Source: Chaetomium olivaceum
Lineage: Eukaryota; Ascomycota; Sordariomycetes; Sordariales; Chaetomiaceae
Assembly (NCBI GenBank): GCA_039881045.1
Contig: JAYWVB010000022.1
Coordinates: 62,001 to 126,000, forward strand
Direction: 5' to 3'
DNA length: 64,000 nt
Shown: piece by piece, positions 23,334 through 33,134 of the stretch
Layout: the number at the start of each line of letters is the position of its first letter
Position numbering within the stretch: position 1 is the stretch's first letter
Made by a program: the position numbers and the translations under genes
The notes under the pieces: generated by a model
What the model saw: the letters and a program-made list of their open reading frames with translations, nothing else
Databases searched by the model: none
Told to the model about the DNA's origin: nothing

Positions 23334-25021
23334 GGTGGTGGTGTTGGGAGGTGGGAGGTGAGAGGTGGGAATGGGGCGGTTGGAGCTGGAGACGTTGAGG
23401 CGGGATTGGAATTGAAGCTTTGATGGCGGGATTACAGCGGAGGATGACGGAGTATGAGCTGAGTGCGGATGAAAGGTCGGAAATGTAGGAGAAGAGTGGA
23501 CGCTGGGTGGTGTGCGACTTGTCCTCGGAGGAAAGTGGCCCGGAGTTTCTGTCACGGACCGGGTCCGACGTGTCGTGCCGATCAAAGCCGCCGCTGGACC
23601 GAAAGAAGAAGAGCACGGGCGGTGTCTTGGGATAGTTGCTTTTAATTGTTGATGTCAGCTGGAATAACAGGAGGAAGTTATATAAGGTAGGTATGTACTC
23701 TAGTGTTTTCTGTCTCGAGTCAATCGGCAACGGCAAAGGCCAAAGTACAGCTTCCTGCCGTCCGGTTGCCGTCTCCAATTCCTCGGCCAGCCGCACCGTC
23801 ACGGCAACAACCCCGGCTTCTCTCCGCATTTCCCCGTTTCGTCGTGTTCCAGGCCCATGGTGCAGCTGCAATACACGCTAAACTTTATTCGGTACCTTAG
23901 TTTGAATGCTTGGGTCTTGACTTTGCCGAACTGGGCAAGCGGGACGAGTTCCTCGATTACCCCACCCCCCCCCCCCCCCCCCCCCCGGCCGATCGTGATC
24001 GTGCATGATTATTGCATCGACGACAGTGTGACCTTCTCGAAGGCTTTATCCGTCTGTCCTCTTTCACTTTGTATACGCATATATGATCGTCGTTCTGGTT
24101 TGCAATATCCCAACAGTACGAAGTACTATACCTCTGACCTTTCGCCCCTATGAATCCGTGTCCCCTTCGGCCGTCTGCTCTCATCTAGGAACGACCAAGG
24201 TCATGTGAGTAATTCATGCCGAGTCTTACCGTTCATACAAACTCCGCTGGATGGTCAGCGACGAGCCCCTTTCCTTCTTCGCCTCCAAGGTTAGGCTATT
24301 GCAAGTCTAATCGGTCGTTGCTCCTCTGCGTCCCCATTTCCAAGAGGTGCTACTGCTTCTATCTTGGGCGAAGGAAGCCGGTCATCTAACTACTTAGTTG
24401 GTGAGCAAGATAATGACCCTCACGTGCTGATTCAGTTAGAATAGGCTGTCGACTTGACTCTGGGCGTGGGATGGCCGTCATAGATGTCGGTCACCCGTCG
24501 TCGCTTTCCTTGCCATGTCAGTGGCCCGCCGTTGTTTTTGGCGCCGCGGTGTAAGCCTGTATGCCTACAGAGATGAGGGATGGCGGATTGTGGTCCTGAG
24601 TGATGTTGTTTGTCTCCCGGCTGGTCTCATCCACTGATCCCATCCCTCAAATCATGTCATTGCTGGTTTGAATTCATTTGTGAAAGCCCTCATCCACCCT
24701 CTTGTCGAAGTATATTTGCGGTTGCATTTAGGCCCGGCCCCCGCCCGCTGACAGATCTTAGTTGGCGAGCAGCAAGACGAACTGACCGCCTCGGTTGTCC
24801 AGTCGGTCGACTTGGCTCGGTAGGTGGGACGTTCACGGCGACTGCGGTCGGAATAGGTGTGACCATAACCCTAAATATCTTGGTCGGTCGCGCGTCCCCC
24901 AATACGACAGAGGACCGACCTCTCTTGTTTTGGGTGACGAGAGCCGTATTGCACAAGGCGGGGGTATCTCGATCGGGGTCCGAGGGCGATGGTGTCGAGA
25001 GACGTGGCCGTTCTGGGGAGC
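23334..25021. other. intergenic with a long poly-C tract
   Basis: About 1.7 kb upstream of the ligase gene. A 22-C run lies at 23965-23986. Small open frames exist on both strands but none is convincing. Confidence 0.4.
23957..23986. repeat. poly-C mononucleotide tract
   Basis: The sequence CCCCA followed by 22 consecutive C residues. It is a mononucleotide microsatellite whose exact length is unreliable in any assembly. Confidence 0.9.
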
Positions 25022-25461
25022 CTACACAACCGCTGTGTTTCTGCAAGAGTAGCTTCTCGTTGTCGGGGTTGCCGTGATATGGGGGGGTCGGGGGGGACTC
25101 GGGGCCTCCCAGGCTTCCAACAATGCCTCGATCCTTGCAGCGTTCTTTTCAACCAGTTCGGCGGGTGTGTGACCAGCCAGCCATTCCTCGGCCGCCTGCT
25201 TGCCGTATTTGCGAACTCTATATTCCTGTGCTCCCTGAAGAATTTGAAGCTTCGCAAAAAGTTCTTTGTGGAAGCCCGAATCGACCATTTTCCAGATGAC
25301 CGGAGTGGGAGGAGAGGCTGTCAAAAAAGCGCCCCGTGTGGCGACCACATCGGGCAAGTCCTAATCCGCAAGACTTAGCGATAGGGTTTACGGTTTTGCG
25401 GTTTGGAAACTAAGGTACTTACGTCGTCCCGTAAATCCACATGTTGCTTCCGAGGCGACAT
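25022..25461 (-). CDS. small two-exon protein, unknown function
   Basis: Not recognised. Exon 1 (25423-25461) encodes MSPRKQHVDLRDD; a 62-nt intron (25361-25422, GTAAGT...TTAG) leads in phase to exon 2 (25022-25360). The 125-residue product contains DLPDVVATRGAFLTASPPTP, WKMVDSGFHKELFAKLQILQ and KYGKQAAEEWLAGHTPAEL, with helical, charged composition typical of a folded soluble protein, then a less ordered tail. Correct splice sites and protein-like composition support it as a real gene. A further 3' intron that would change the tail is possible. It ends 350 bp from the kinase gene that follows in the opposite reading direction order on the same strand. Confidence 0.55.
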
Positions 25462-25808
25462 GTCCCGGGCGGGTTCCGGGGACGGAGTGCTAGTTTGGCG
25501 GAGTCTGAGAAGTGGCCATTACTGTGTATTAGTTAATCATTGTGTCACGTGACTACGTGACGTGGGGTGCAATACATGGAACTGGCCCATCCATCCATCC
25601 ATGGACTCGTACCAAACCTTTGGTGTGGTCTGGTCGGTCTGGCCAGCCACGGGAGAGTGCCAACCACACAACCAAAACAATCAGGTGTTTTCGCTTGACA
25701 ATCTTATTGTTCCAAGCCCGCGCCGAAGCTTGAAGAGCATTTGATAATCAAGCTACACCGAGGACCTGCGGCAAAGCCAGTCCGCCGTAAGATGCCAACT
25801 CTCGGGCC
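25462..25808. other. short intergenic region
   Basis: About 350 bp between two minus-strand genes. It contains a CCATCCAT repeat near 25588-25602 and should carry the promoter of the small gene and the 3' end of the kinase gene. Confidence 0.4.
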
Positions 25809-27540
25809 TCACTGGCGAACATCCGCATCTCCTGTTCTACCTCGCTTGGCCTGAGGACTAGACACAGATAGCTGTTCCCAGGCCTGGTGCTGTGACGCTT
25901 CATCGATGGAGATTCGCGGGGCGGGATCGTGCTTTCCCCAAGGTTGCCTCATCATTTTGACGATGAGATCGCCAACTGGGATAGTGGTGGTGCGGTCAGT
26001 TGTCTCTTCCTTTTCAACGTGTTCCTTTCCTTTTATTTCTTTCCCGCCCACTCACATTGGAGTCAATCTTGATCCCTACCCGGACGCGGTTGAGCGAGAC
26101 ATTGCTGATAGTCTGCGGACATCTGGGCAATGGCCTTCTTGTACTTGTCGAGCAACGATGGGCGCAGCCTTTCATACTCGTTTCCTCGCCGCCACGGATT
26201 CACGGCGAATTTGAAAGGATGGATCCCATATCTCAATTCGTATCCGATCACCGCCGCGGACCAGACATCGATCCCATGGTCGTATCGATCCATCTCTCGT
26301 TCTGGCGAGAGGTAGTTGACGGTGCCTCCGCAACCCGGGGCGGCTGCTAACGTGGAACCTGGCATGAGCTTCATGACGTGGCCGAAATCCAGCAATACTG
26401 CTCGGAGCGGATGGGAAAGGACGCCGATGTTCTACGGCTTGACGTCGCAGTGGACCCAACCATGAGCGTGCAGGAACCTCAGGCCTCGCAGCGCATCGTG
26501 GAAGAAAGTCGCCGACTGCAATGACATTCCCTTCTGGCCTCTTTGGCAAACGTTAGCGATGCGATGCCACTATTCAGCCAGCGTATAAGACTTTCGAGTG
26601 TTGCTTACCCCCTGTCCACGTTCTCGACAACGCTAACGAGCGTTGCAGGAGCCATAGGCTCCATAACGAGACCAACTTGATCAAAAACGGAGTCGGATGA
26701 GAATTTCTCTTGGCCTCCGGGGTAGATTATCTCCTTCAGGCGCGATAACCTTTCGCCATCATCATCATCCTTGGCCAGATCGGTTACCTCTTGGTACCTT
26801 GCGATCTCGGTGTTTATCCGTCCCGCAATTCTAGCTTTCCGCTCTACCACCTTGATGGCAACAACCTCGTTCCTTGCATTGGACGCAAGGGACACTCTAC
26901 CCTCGGCCCCTTTTTCCAGCGGGTTAGACAAGGTCCATTGGCCCATCGTTCTGGTCTCGTGTCTCGGCGTTGGCATATCGAATGGGCTCTCTAACGGGCC
27001 TCCCAAGGTCCGGGAAATGTAATCCCTACGTGACTTGAAGAATAGGTCTGTAGTGGCAAACTCGGTATACTCGAACACGTACTCGAGCGAGCTTATGCGG
27101 ATTTGCATGCTGCGTTGGTTCAACACATGCATCTGGCGTTCCACTGGGATGCCGTTGACGGTGAGCTCAGCGTGGGGTGACTTAGCAATGCGCGCAACGA
27201 AGAAGGCTGCCGTGTCCTGGGCAAGGTTGAACCGAGCATGGAAGGTCCGGAGAGGTATGCCGTACTGTTTCGCAAACGCCTTCGTGGAGAGAAGCAAGTC
27301 GCCGCACGGGAGCCGGTCAGCTGTGCTCTTTCCCACAGTCCATCCTAGATTCGCTTCTAGCGGTTTTGGCTCAAGGGCGAATACATAACTGCCAGTCCAT
27401 ATCATGCCCAGGTTGCAGTCGCGACTAGCCTCAGCATCGGTGTCGGGTTCGGTCAAACTCTCGCTCGTCTCCCGATGGCGTTCCTCTACGCGAAAGCGTG
27501 CCACAGCCGCGTCATAGCACTGTTCATCGTGGACGACCAT
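25809..27540 (-). CDS. FHA-like Ser/Thr protein kinase with in-frame TAG in the catalytic loop
   Basis: Three exons: 26609-27540, 26080-26540 and 25809-25975, joined by introns of 68 and 104 nt with consensus ends and a GCTAAC branch site in the first. The total is 520 codons. The N-terminal half has an FHA-like fold pattern (NLGWTVGKSTADRLPCGDLL, RTFHARFNLAQDTAAFFVAR, LTVNG, SSLEYVFEYTEFA). The kinase domain follows: Gly loop KGAEGRVSLA, VAIKVVERK with the ATP lysine, HGWVHCDVKP, then codon 347 is TAG (26432-26434), followed directly by NIGVL, LLDFGHVMKL, GTVNYLSPERE, DVWSAAVIGYELRYG and LIVKMMRQ with RISIDEASQH. Everything after the TAG stays in frame. Canonical kinases have HRDxKPxN, so the stop replaces the variable residue before the Mg-binding Asn. 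Either a nonsense allele, a sequence error, or an mRNA edited from UAG to UGG. The 5' end may extend into the frame at 27577-27792. Confidence 0.8.
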
Positions 27541-27576
27541 GCGCTGTGGACCGTGGGTTCCTTCAGTTTAGGACCT

Positions 27577-27792
27577 CTAGCCACCTAGCTTTGTAACTTC
27601 AAAGACGTCGCTGAATGCCATTTTCGCCAGGGGATTAACTGGCGTCAGACGGGCAAATGGCGAAGCGGCGTTCTCGGCATCTGCAGCCGGGTCGTTGGGC
27701 TTTGTTGATGCGGGAGCATTTTGTGGCATCTTGTTCACCGGTTCAGGCGCACGCTCGGGAGGTCGGGGTTTGATGAGGTACGGACTGGACAA
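27577..27792 (-). CDS. short frame, probable 5' part of the kinase gene
   Basis: A 71-codon frame (MSSPYLIKPRPPERAPEP..., with SPFARLTPVNPLAKMAFSDV) lies just upstream of the kinase and in the same reading frame, separated from its ATG by only 36 bases that contain a TAG and a TAA. The LTPVNPLAKMAFSDVFEV text looks protein-like and resembles the head of FHA-kinase type proteins. No good GT-AG intron removes the two stops in phase. A TATATAAA box lies at 27815-27822 on this strand, very close to its ATG. It could be a 5' exon, an upstream open reading frame, or a separate remnant. Confidence 0.35.
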   Translation of the reverse strand: MSSPYLIKPRPPERAPEPVNKMPQNAPASTKPNDPAADAENAASPFARLTPVNPLAKMAFSDVFEVTKLGG

Positions 27793-27814
27793 GGAGTATC
27801 TTTTTCGTTCGTAG

Positions 27815-27822
27815 TTTATATA
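27815..27822 (-). promoter_or_regulatory. TATA box of the kinase transcript
   Basis: TATATAAA on the minus strand in the narrow gap between the kinase and the HNH gene. It lies about 25 bp from the ATG at 27792, which suggests transcription starts at or after that ATG. Confidence 0.45.
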
Positions 27823-28001
27823 CCTTTTTTTATTATTGTCGAGCTTGGGTATTTCTCTCGAGGGCGTGGGATGGTCTATGGTCTATCTAGGTAGGTACCT
27901 CAGGTAGTCTCAGGTTAGTTACATTTCATGTACCTCACCGTGTGTTCAGAATGATTGGTGCCGCGCGTTTTGATCCCATTGGTGAAGCGTTCGTTCGACT
28001 G

Positions 28002-28056
28002 TCCTCCTACGCCGCCTTTCCTCCTACGCCGTCTTCCCCCCCTACGCCGTCTTTTA
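28002..28056 (+). repeat. imperfect tandem repeat of TCCTACGCCG[C/T]CTT
   Basis: Three imperfect copies of an 18-20 bp unit (cctacgccgtctt with variations) in the 5' region of the HNH gene. It may confuse the assembly just where the start codon should be. Confidence 0.7.
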
Positions 28057-28066
28057 CAAACTCCAA

Positions 28067-29443
28067 GTGTGCCACCTCCGCCCAAGTGTACTGCCTTTCC
28101 CAAGTGCCAAGGCCTCCAAGGAGGTACAAGGAAACCGGCGAACGGTGGCCGCTTTTCGAGAGGAAAATCCCACAACGCAACCCGTCAGAGTATTCATCCG
28201 TCATTGGCCGTTGTCGCCTGGAGACAATGCAGCCCGTCCTGCATCCAACGATCCCGCCGTAATTCCTCCTTCCCTTCTCTTCTCAGCATTCCAACCGAAC
28301 ATCGATTTCGTCCATCCTGGTTACGACGGTGACTTCACCTCGGCGATCTTCCTGTCTCTCCCCCGCCTCGATGATTGCGGTGTTTGTTTTGATACCGCCC
28401 TCACGGCCTGCGGCATCATAGCCTGCAATCAGTGGACTGGCTTCTTCTCCACTGACAAGCTTGGGCAATCGCGTGTCGACCGACCCAGGGATGGTATCCT
28501 TCGTGACCATCCATACTACTACTTCCACCTGCCGGCATCGGGGTCCGAGTCCTCGGGCGAACCGCCTTCCCATACTACATCTCCTTCACCATACCCCATC
28601 GTCGCCTGCTTCTCGGACTGGACCTTCCCGCACCACGCTCTCCCTACGAACTGGAACCGCCTACAGTTACAAACGAATACCAACGTCCAGCCCTTGGCCG
28701 TCGTCCAGTGTACCAGCTTTTGCATTGCAACCAATTACTCCCACGGCGTCGACGTCGCGCACTGCGTCCCCTCCCACGAGCGCGAGTGGTGGGATCTCAA
28801 CGGGATGGGCCACTACGGCCGAAGTTCCATGTACCACTTCTCCACAGAGCCCCAGGACTCGCCCGCAAACCTGGTGCCCCTCCGCTCCGACTTTCGCCGC
28901 GTCTTCGACGAACGCTACCTCTGCTTCGTGCCCAAGGAGGTTGAGGAGTCGGAGCCGGTTTCGGATCAGGTCGACCGCCGGGATCCCCAAACTCAAACTC
29001 AAACCCAAACCCGCCTCTTGATCCACGTGTTTGTCCCCTCTCCCAACGGCCAGGTTGCGGGTCTGTGGCACAATCGCGGCCTGCACGCCATTCCCTCGGG
29101 CCTCTCAAAAGAGTGCCTCTTTGCCCGCTTCGCCTACACTATCCTCAGCCCCGCCGTCTTTTCCTCGACGACGTTCCTATCAGGAGCCATTGTGGCCCGT
29201 CGCCTCCGCGTCCGGGAACCGGAGACTCGGATCCCGAGCGTCCGAATGGTGAGCCCTGCCGGCTGCCGGAGGATTTTGCGCGTTGCTCGATCTAGGGGCC
29301 TCGAGAACGATGATGATGATGACAAATATGAGACGGAACATGGGCTACTATCTCAGTTTGGTCCGGATCCCACCATTGCCATGGCTGGGGAGGAGGGGGA
29401 AGAGGAACGAAGGGGGAGGGGCCGGAAGCGAACCAGAGAGTAA
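28067..29443 (+). CDS. fungal HNH-endonuclease-domain protein (5' end unresolved)
   Basis: The open frame runs from 27986 to a stop ending at 29443 but has no ATG before the middle of the domain, so the start exon or a frame correction is missing. The protein-like part begins near 28184 with VRVFIRHWPLSPGDNAARP. It continues with HPGYDGDFTSAIFLSLP, CGVCFDTALTACGIIACNQW and PIVACFSDWTFPH. The HNH_2-type core is CTSFCIATNYSHGVDVAHCV, SHEREWWDLNGM (His of AHCV, then the Asn of LNGM), NLVPLRSDFRRVFDERYLCF and LIHVF, ending in LFARFAYTILS. The tail is acidic then basic (NDDDDDKYE, GRGRKRTRE) and may be nuclear-targeting. The HNH fold suggests a nuclease, but many fungal paralogues have no known role. 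It diverges from the kinase across about 300 bp. Confidence 0.75.
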   Translation: MCHLRPSVLPFPSAKASKEVQGNRRTVAAFREENPTTQPVRVFIRHWPLSPGDNAARPASNDPAVIPPSLLFSAFQPNIDFVHPGYDGDFTSAIFLSLPRLDDCGVCFDTALTACGIIACNQWTGFFSTDKLGQSRVDRPRDGILRDHPYYYFHLPASGSESSGEPPSHTTSPSPYPIVACFSDWTFPHHALPTNWNRLQLQTNTNVQPLAVVQCTSFCIATNYSHGVDVAHCVPSHEREWWDLNGMGHYGRSSMYHFSTEPQDSPANLVPLRSDFRRVFDERYLCFVPKEVEESEPVSDQVDRRDPQTQTQTQTRLLIHVFVPSPNGQVAGLWHNRGLHAIPSGLSKECLFARFAYTILSPAVFSSTTFLSGAIVARRLRVREPETRIPSVRMVSPAGCRRILRVARSRGLENDDDDDKYETEHGLLSQFGPDPTIAMAGEEGEEERRGRGRKRTRE

Positions 29444-29845
29444 TAAGAAGCTGAACTAACTCGATGACTTTATCGAAAAGAAAAGAAAACTAAGTGAGAA
29501 AAGAATCAAAATAAGCATAAGCAAAGGAAAGGTAAGTAAAAGAAAGTAGTTAAAATAAAAAGAAGGAAGATAAAGCGAAAAGAAATAGGATAAAAGAAAC
29601 AAGAGAAAAATAAGCTTGCAAACCTCACTTCGCGATTTCCAACACGGGCAAGGCAAAGATACACACTGGGTGACGAAACAACGCTGTATTCAACATTCGC
29701 TCAATCATAACTATCATAATAACCCTGACGGGATTCCCTCAGAAACAGGAGCCAGCATTTTCGCGGCATAAAGGTGGCATACATACATCATCAGCCACTT
29801 ATAAAAAAAACACAACCAGTCATCAAAACACACAAATCAACCGCC
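29444..29845. other. convergent 3' region
   Basis: About 400 bp between the convergent HNH and beta-glucosidase genes. It is purine-rich (AAAAG/AAAGAA words, 29470-29620). No gene was seen. Confidence 0.45.
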
Positions 29846-31402
29846 CTACTCCTTGCGGATGAGGCTGTCGAACAGGGGCTTGAGGCTCTTGGCGCTCTTC
29901 TTGGGGTAGCGCTTCTGGTCGTTCGCGTAGTCGACATAGGTGACACCGAAGCGGGTCTCGTAGCCCTCGGCCCACTCGAAGTTGTCCATGAGGGACCAGG
30001 CCATGTAGCCCATGACGTTGACGCCGTCCTCCGACGAGGCGAGGGCCATGGCGCGGACGTAGTCGTCAAAGTACTTGACGCGGAAGTCGTCCTCGACGAT
30101 CTGCTCGAGCGACATGTCGTTCTCGCCCTTGAGCGACGTGCCGTTCTCGGTCACGTAGATCTTGGGGTAGCCGTACCGCTTGCTGAGCCAGTTGAGCAGG
30201 TCGCGGAACCCCTGGGCGTGCGGGCGCAGCCAGAAGGACTGCGTCTCGGGCCCGATGCAGTCGCCGTTCTTGTTGTAGAAGAGCGTCTCGAGGTTGCCGA
30301 GGAAGTCGTCCTCGGGCGGCACGCCCTTCTTGTGCTTGATGTAGTTGGCCGTGTAGTGGTTCATGCCGTAGAAGTCGTTGGAGCCCTTGACGAGCGCCAC
30401 CTCCTCGGGCGTGAACTCGGGCAGCCGGTCGCCGAGCTGCTTGCGCATCGACTCGGGGTAGTGGCCGAAGTAGATGGGGTCGGCAAACCACGAGATGGCG
30501 AACTCGATCTTGCGGTCGCACGCCTCAACGTCGAGGGGGTCCTCGGGGTCCCAGGGGAGGGTGGCGTCACCGTTCAGAGTGATGCCGATCTCACCGCCCT
30601 GGGTGGGCTTGAACTCCTCGCGGTACACCTTGACGGCCTTGCCGTGGGCGATGAGGAGGTTGTGGCCGACGATCCACGGCTCGCGCGAGCTGTCACCGAC
30701 GGCCGACTTGGCGCGGTTGGAGGTGCGGCCGGGGGCGAAGTAGCCGCTGTTGTAGCCCAGGATGGACGAGCACCACGGCTCGTTGAAGGTGATCCAGTGC
30801 TTGCACTTGGGGATGGCCTTGAACATGACGCGGGCGTAGTGCTCAAAGTCGGCTGTGAACTCCTCCTTGTTCAGGAAACCGCCGTAGCGCTTGTCCAGGC
30901 CATCGGGGATATCCCAGTGGAGGAGGGTGATGAAGGGCTCGATACCAGCCTCGATCAGGTCGTCGACGAACTTGACATAGTGGTCGATGCCCTTCTGGTT
31001 GATGGGGTCGTTGCGGCCACCGATGGGGATGATACGGGACCAGGCAATGGAGAAGCGGTAGGCACGGGCACCTACGGACTTGAGCAGGTCAATGTCCTCC
31101 TTGGTGCGCTTGTACGAGTCGCAGGCGACAACACCGGAGCTACCATCGGCGATCTTGCCAGGAATGGCGCAGAAGGTGTCCCAGATAGACGGGCCACGGC
31201 CATCCTCGTGGATGGAACCCTCAATCTGATACCTGGGAGGGGGGAAGGAGGTTTGTTGTCAGTCAAGAGTTCAAGGGTGGTGGTGCTTCCTACTGAAGCC
31301 ATCTCCCTACCTTAGGTCGGTAGGGAGGTAGAGGTAGGATGAGGCAAGATAGACTCACGAGGCAGTGGCAAAGCCCCACTGGAAGTCCTTAGGAAGAGAC
31401 AT
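29846..31402 (-). CDS. GH1 beta-glucosidase, intracellular
   Basis: Two exons, 31359-31402 and 31233-excluded 29846-31232, with a 126-nt intron (31233-31358, GTGAGT...CCAG) that splits the conserved ATAS-YQIEGS. The 476-residue product is full length for glycoside hydrolase family 1 and has an intact frame. Landmarks are DFQWGFATAS, RFSIAWSRIIPIGG, LLHWDIPDGLDKRYGG, the acid/base Glu166 in WITFNEPW, NHYTANY, the nucleophile Glu377 in YVTENGTS, and MAWSLMDNFEWAEGY. It hydrolyses cellobiose and other beta-glucosides from the non-reducing end. There is no signal peptide, so it is cytosolic, like the T. reesei BGL2 type that handles imported cellobiose and takes part in cellulase induction. A TATA box and a pair of CreA-type sites lie upstream. 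Confidence 0.95.
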
Positions 31403-31503
31403 TGTGTGTCTGGTGTGTGGTGGGAGGGGAAGAAGGGAGGAGATGAAGACAGAGAAGGTGCTTGCTCGGGACTTGAGAGCCCCAAGGGGGCGATCTGCCC
31501 ATC

Positions 31504-31511
31504 TTTATATA
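31504..31511 (-). promoter_or_regulatory. TATA box of the beta-glucosidase gene
   Basis: ATATAAAG read on the minus strand, about 105 bp before the ATG at 31402. This is a good distance for a fungal TATA-driven gene. Confidence 0.6.
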
Positions 31512-31720
31512 ATTACGAAAACCATCACCGCCGTTTCATGCCATTATCCCCCCATTTCTCCCGCGCGCTTCGGACCGTCAACACCGAAGAGAAAGCTAGG
31601 CATAGACTGATGAGAGATGCGGGTCAAGATCCAGCGAGCCGTGTGCAACGTTTGCGCACAGCCCATGAACCATGAGTTGATGCGTGCAGCCGGGGTAGGT
31701 CCCGACAAGGACCCGTGGGC

Positions 31721-31733
31721 CCCCACCGCGGGG
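31721..31733. promoter_or_regulatory. paired inverted CreA/CRE-1-type sites
   Basis: CCCCAC at 31721-31726 and GCGGGG at 31728-31733 match the consensus SYGGRG in opposite orientation, one base apart, about 320 bp upstream of the beta-glucosidase ATG. Close CreA pairs mediate glucose repression in many cellulase and glucosidase promoters. Function here is inferred. Confidence 0.5.
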
Positions 31734-33134
31734 TAAGATAGCCCTGGCAAGCCACGTCTAACGGAGCGCCGTCAGTGGTCGACGGCCAGTGACCCGATGG
31801 TTTGATGTGGGCAAGCACGCAGGGCCCTTGTCAAAGATGCACGAAATTGCGGAGAACAGGGGCAAGAGGGGCCACAAACCCTCGACCCCACCAATCTCAC
31901 CAATCCCACCAACCTCCAATGGGAAACCTGCCCAGCCCTTGGGCGCTCGGAAGAACAACCCGAAACACACCTTCTCGAAACAAAATCGACCGTGGCACTC
32001 CAGGTACCCAGGTACCTTACATGAAGAGGCTCTTTCGGCCGAGAGCTGCAGGAATTCCAGCATCAACACCGGCTCTCCCGACGCTCGGAAATGGCCAATG
32101 GCTCCTCAAAACCCAGGCTGGATGATGCCGAAAGTCGCTCATGCTGCTCTCTCCACCTTGGCATCAGTTTCCGGAATCACGGCCCGTGAAGGGCCAGAGC
32201 AAGGACCTTGACTGGGTAAACTTCGGTAGCACTAGGGGTGCTGCGGCCAAAAACATGGTCACGAGCAGGGGCGTCGTTTTATGCAGCAAACCACGGCACC
32301 ACACCGCCCGCGCCGAGACGAGCCTCTTTCAACCGCCAACCCAAAACATGGCTGGCAATGGCTGGCAAGGCACGGCACACTTGTCGCTAGCTCGACTAGC
32401 GATCGCGTCTATCTGGCAAAACTCCGGACCGGTTCGTGCAGTGGCCAGTCGCTTCCTACCGCTGGCTAAACATCGGCCATTCTGGCGATTCACAATGCTT
32501 CGCTCACAGTGGACCGGAGCGGCTGACCACGGTTCGGCCGCCGGCGTGAGATCCCGTCAGCGAAAGGGGTGGACGACTGCTTTAAATTCTTATGAGCGAC
32601 GGCAATACCGGCTGGCTATTCCGGAGCATGAACATCGATGGCCTGTTTACCTGCGTTCATGGTGTGTAAGTCGACAAAGGCTGGACTTCTGTGGCCATGG
32701 CAACCACTCCGGCAATTCTTGTTGTCTTTTGATTGACCGACTCCCTTACCACAGTAGGTTACCCGCGCGGCTCTGTCGAACCATCATTGCCGCCCGGGAT
32801 AGCCTGAACATCATGAAACGTTGCGAGAGATGCCTCCAAGTGACAAGTCCAAACAGATGTCCGAAAATATGCTGGTTCCTGCCTTCATAATCTCCGAGTA
32901 CAGCCCCTCGATTGCCCAATCATGCCTCCAAGTAAACGCCAACGACGCCGATCAACCTCTTGCGACGACCTGCCAACCGTATAGGGCTTGGTGCATGCGT
33001 GCCGTCCCGCGTTGGGGGACTGTTTTCGCCTTGATCTTCGAAGCGAGCCGCATAAGCCCCCCAAACCCCCTACTGCCGGCAAATAGGAGATAGCCTAGCC
33101 TTTCGCCAGGCACCAAAACGCCACACTTCACTCA

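Larger units (their letters stand above)
31403..33134. other. 1.7-kb upstream region of the beta-glucosidase gene
   Basis: Apart from the TATA box and CreA-type pair, no gene was recognised. A 249-codon plus-strand frame at 32141-32890 lacks any protein-like conservation. The long promoter suits a carbon-regulated gene. Confidence 0.4.

Noticed and set aside
29774..31315. 513-codon plus-strand open frame
   Set aside because: It is the exact antisense of the GH1 beta-glucosidase exon; the Ala/Val/Leu/Gly-rich composition is a by-product of GC-rich codon use on the other strand.
32141..32890. 249-codon plus-strand frame upstream of the beta-glucosidase
   Set aside because: No domain, no intron signals, mixed composition; it overlaps the expected promoter.
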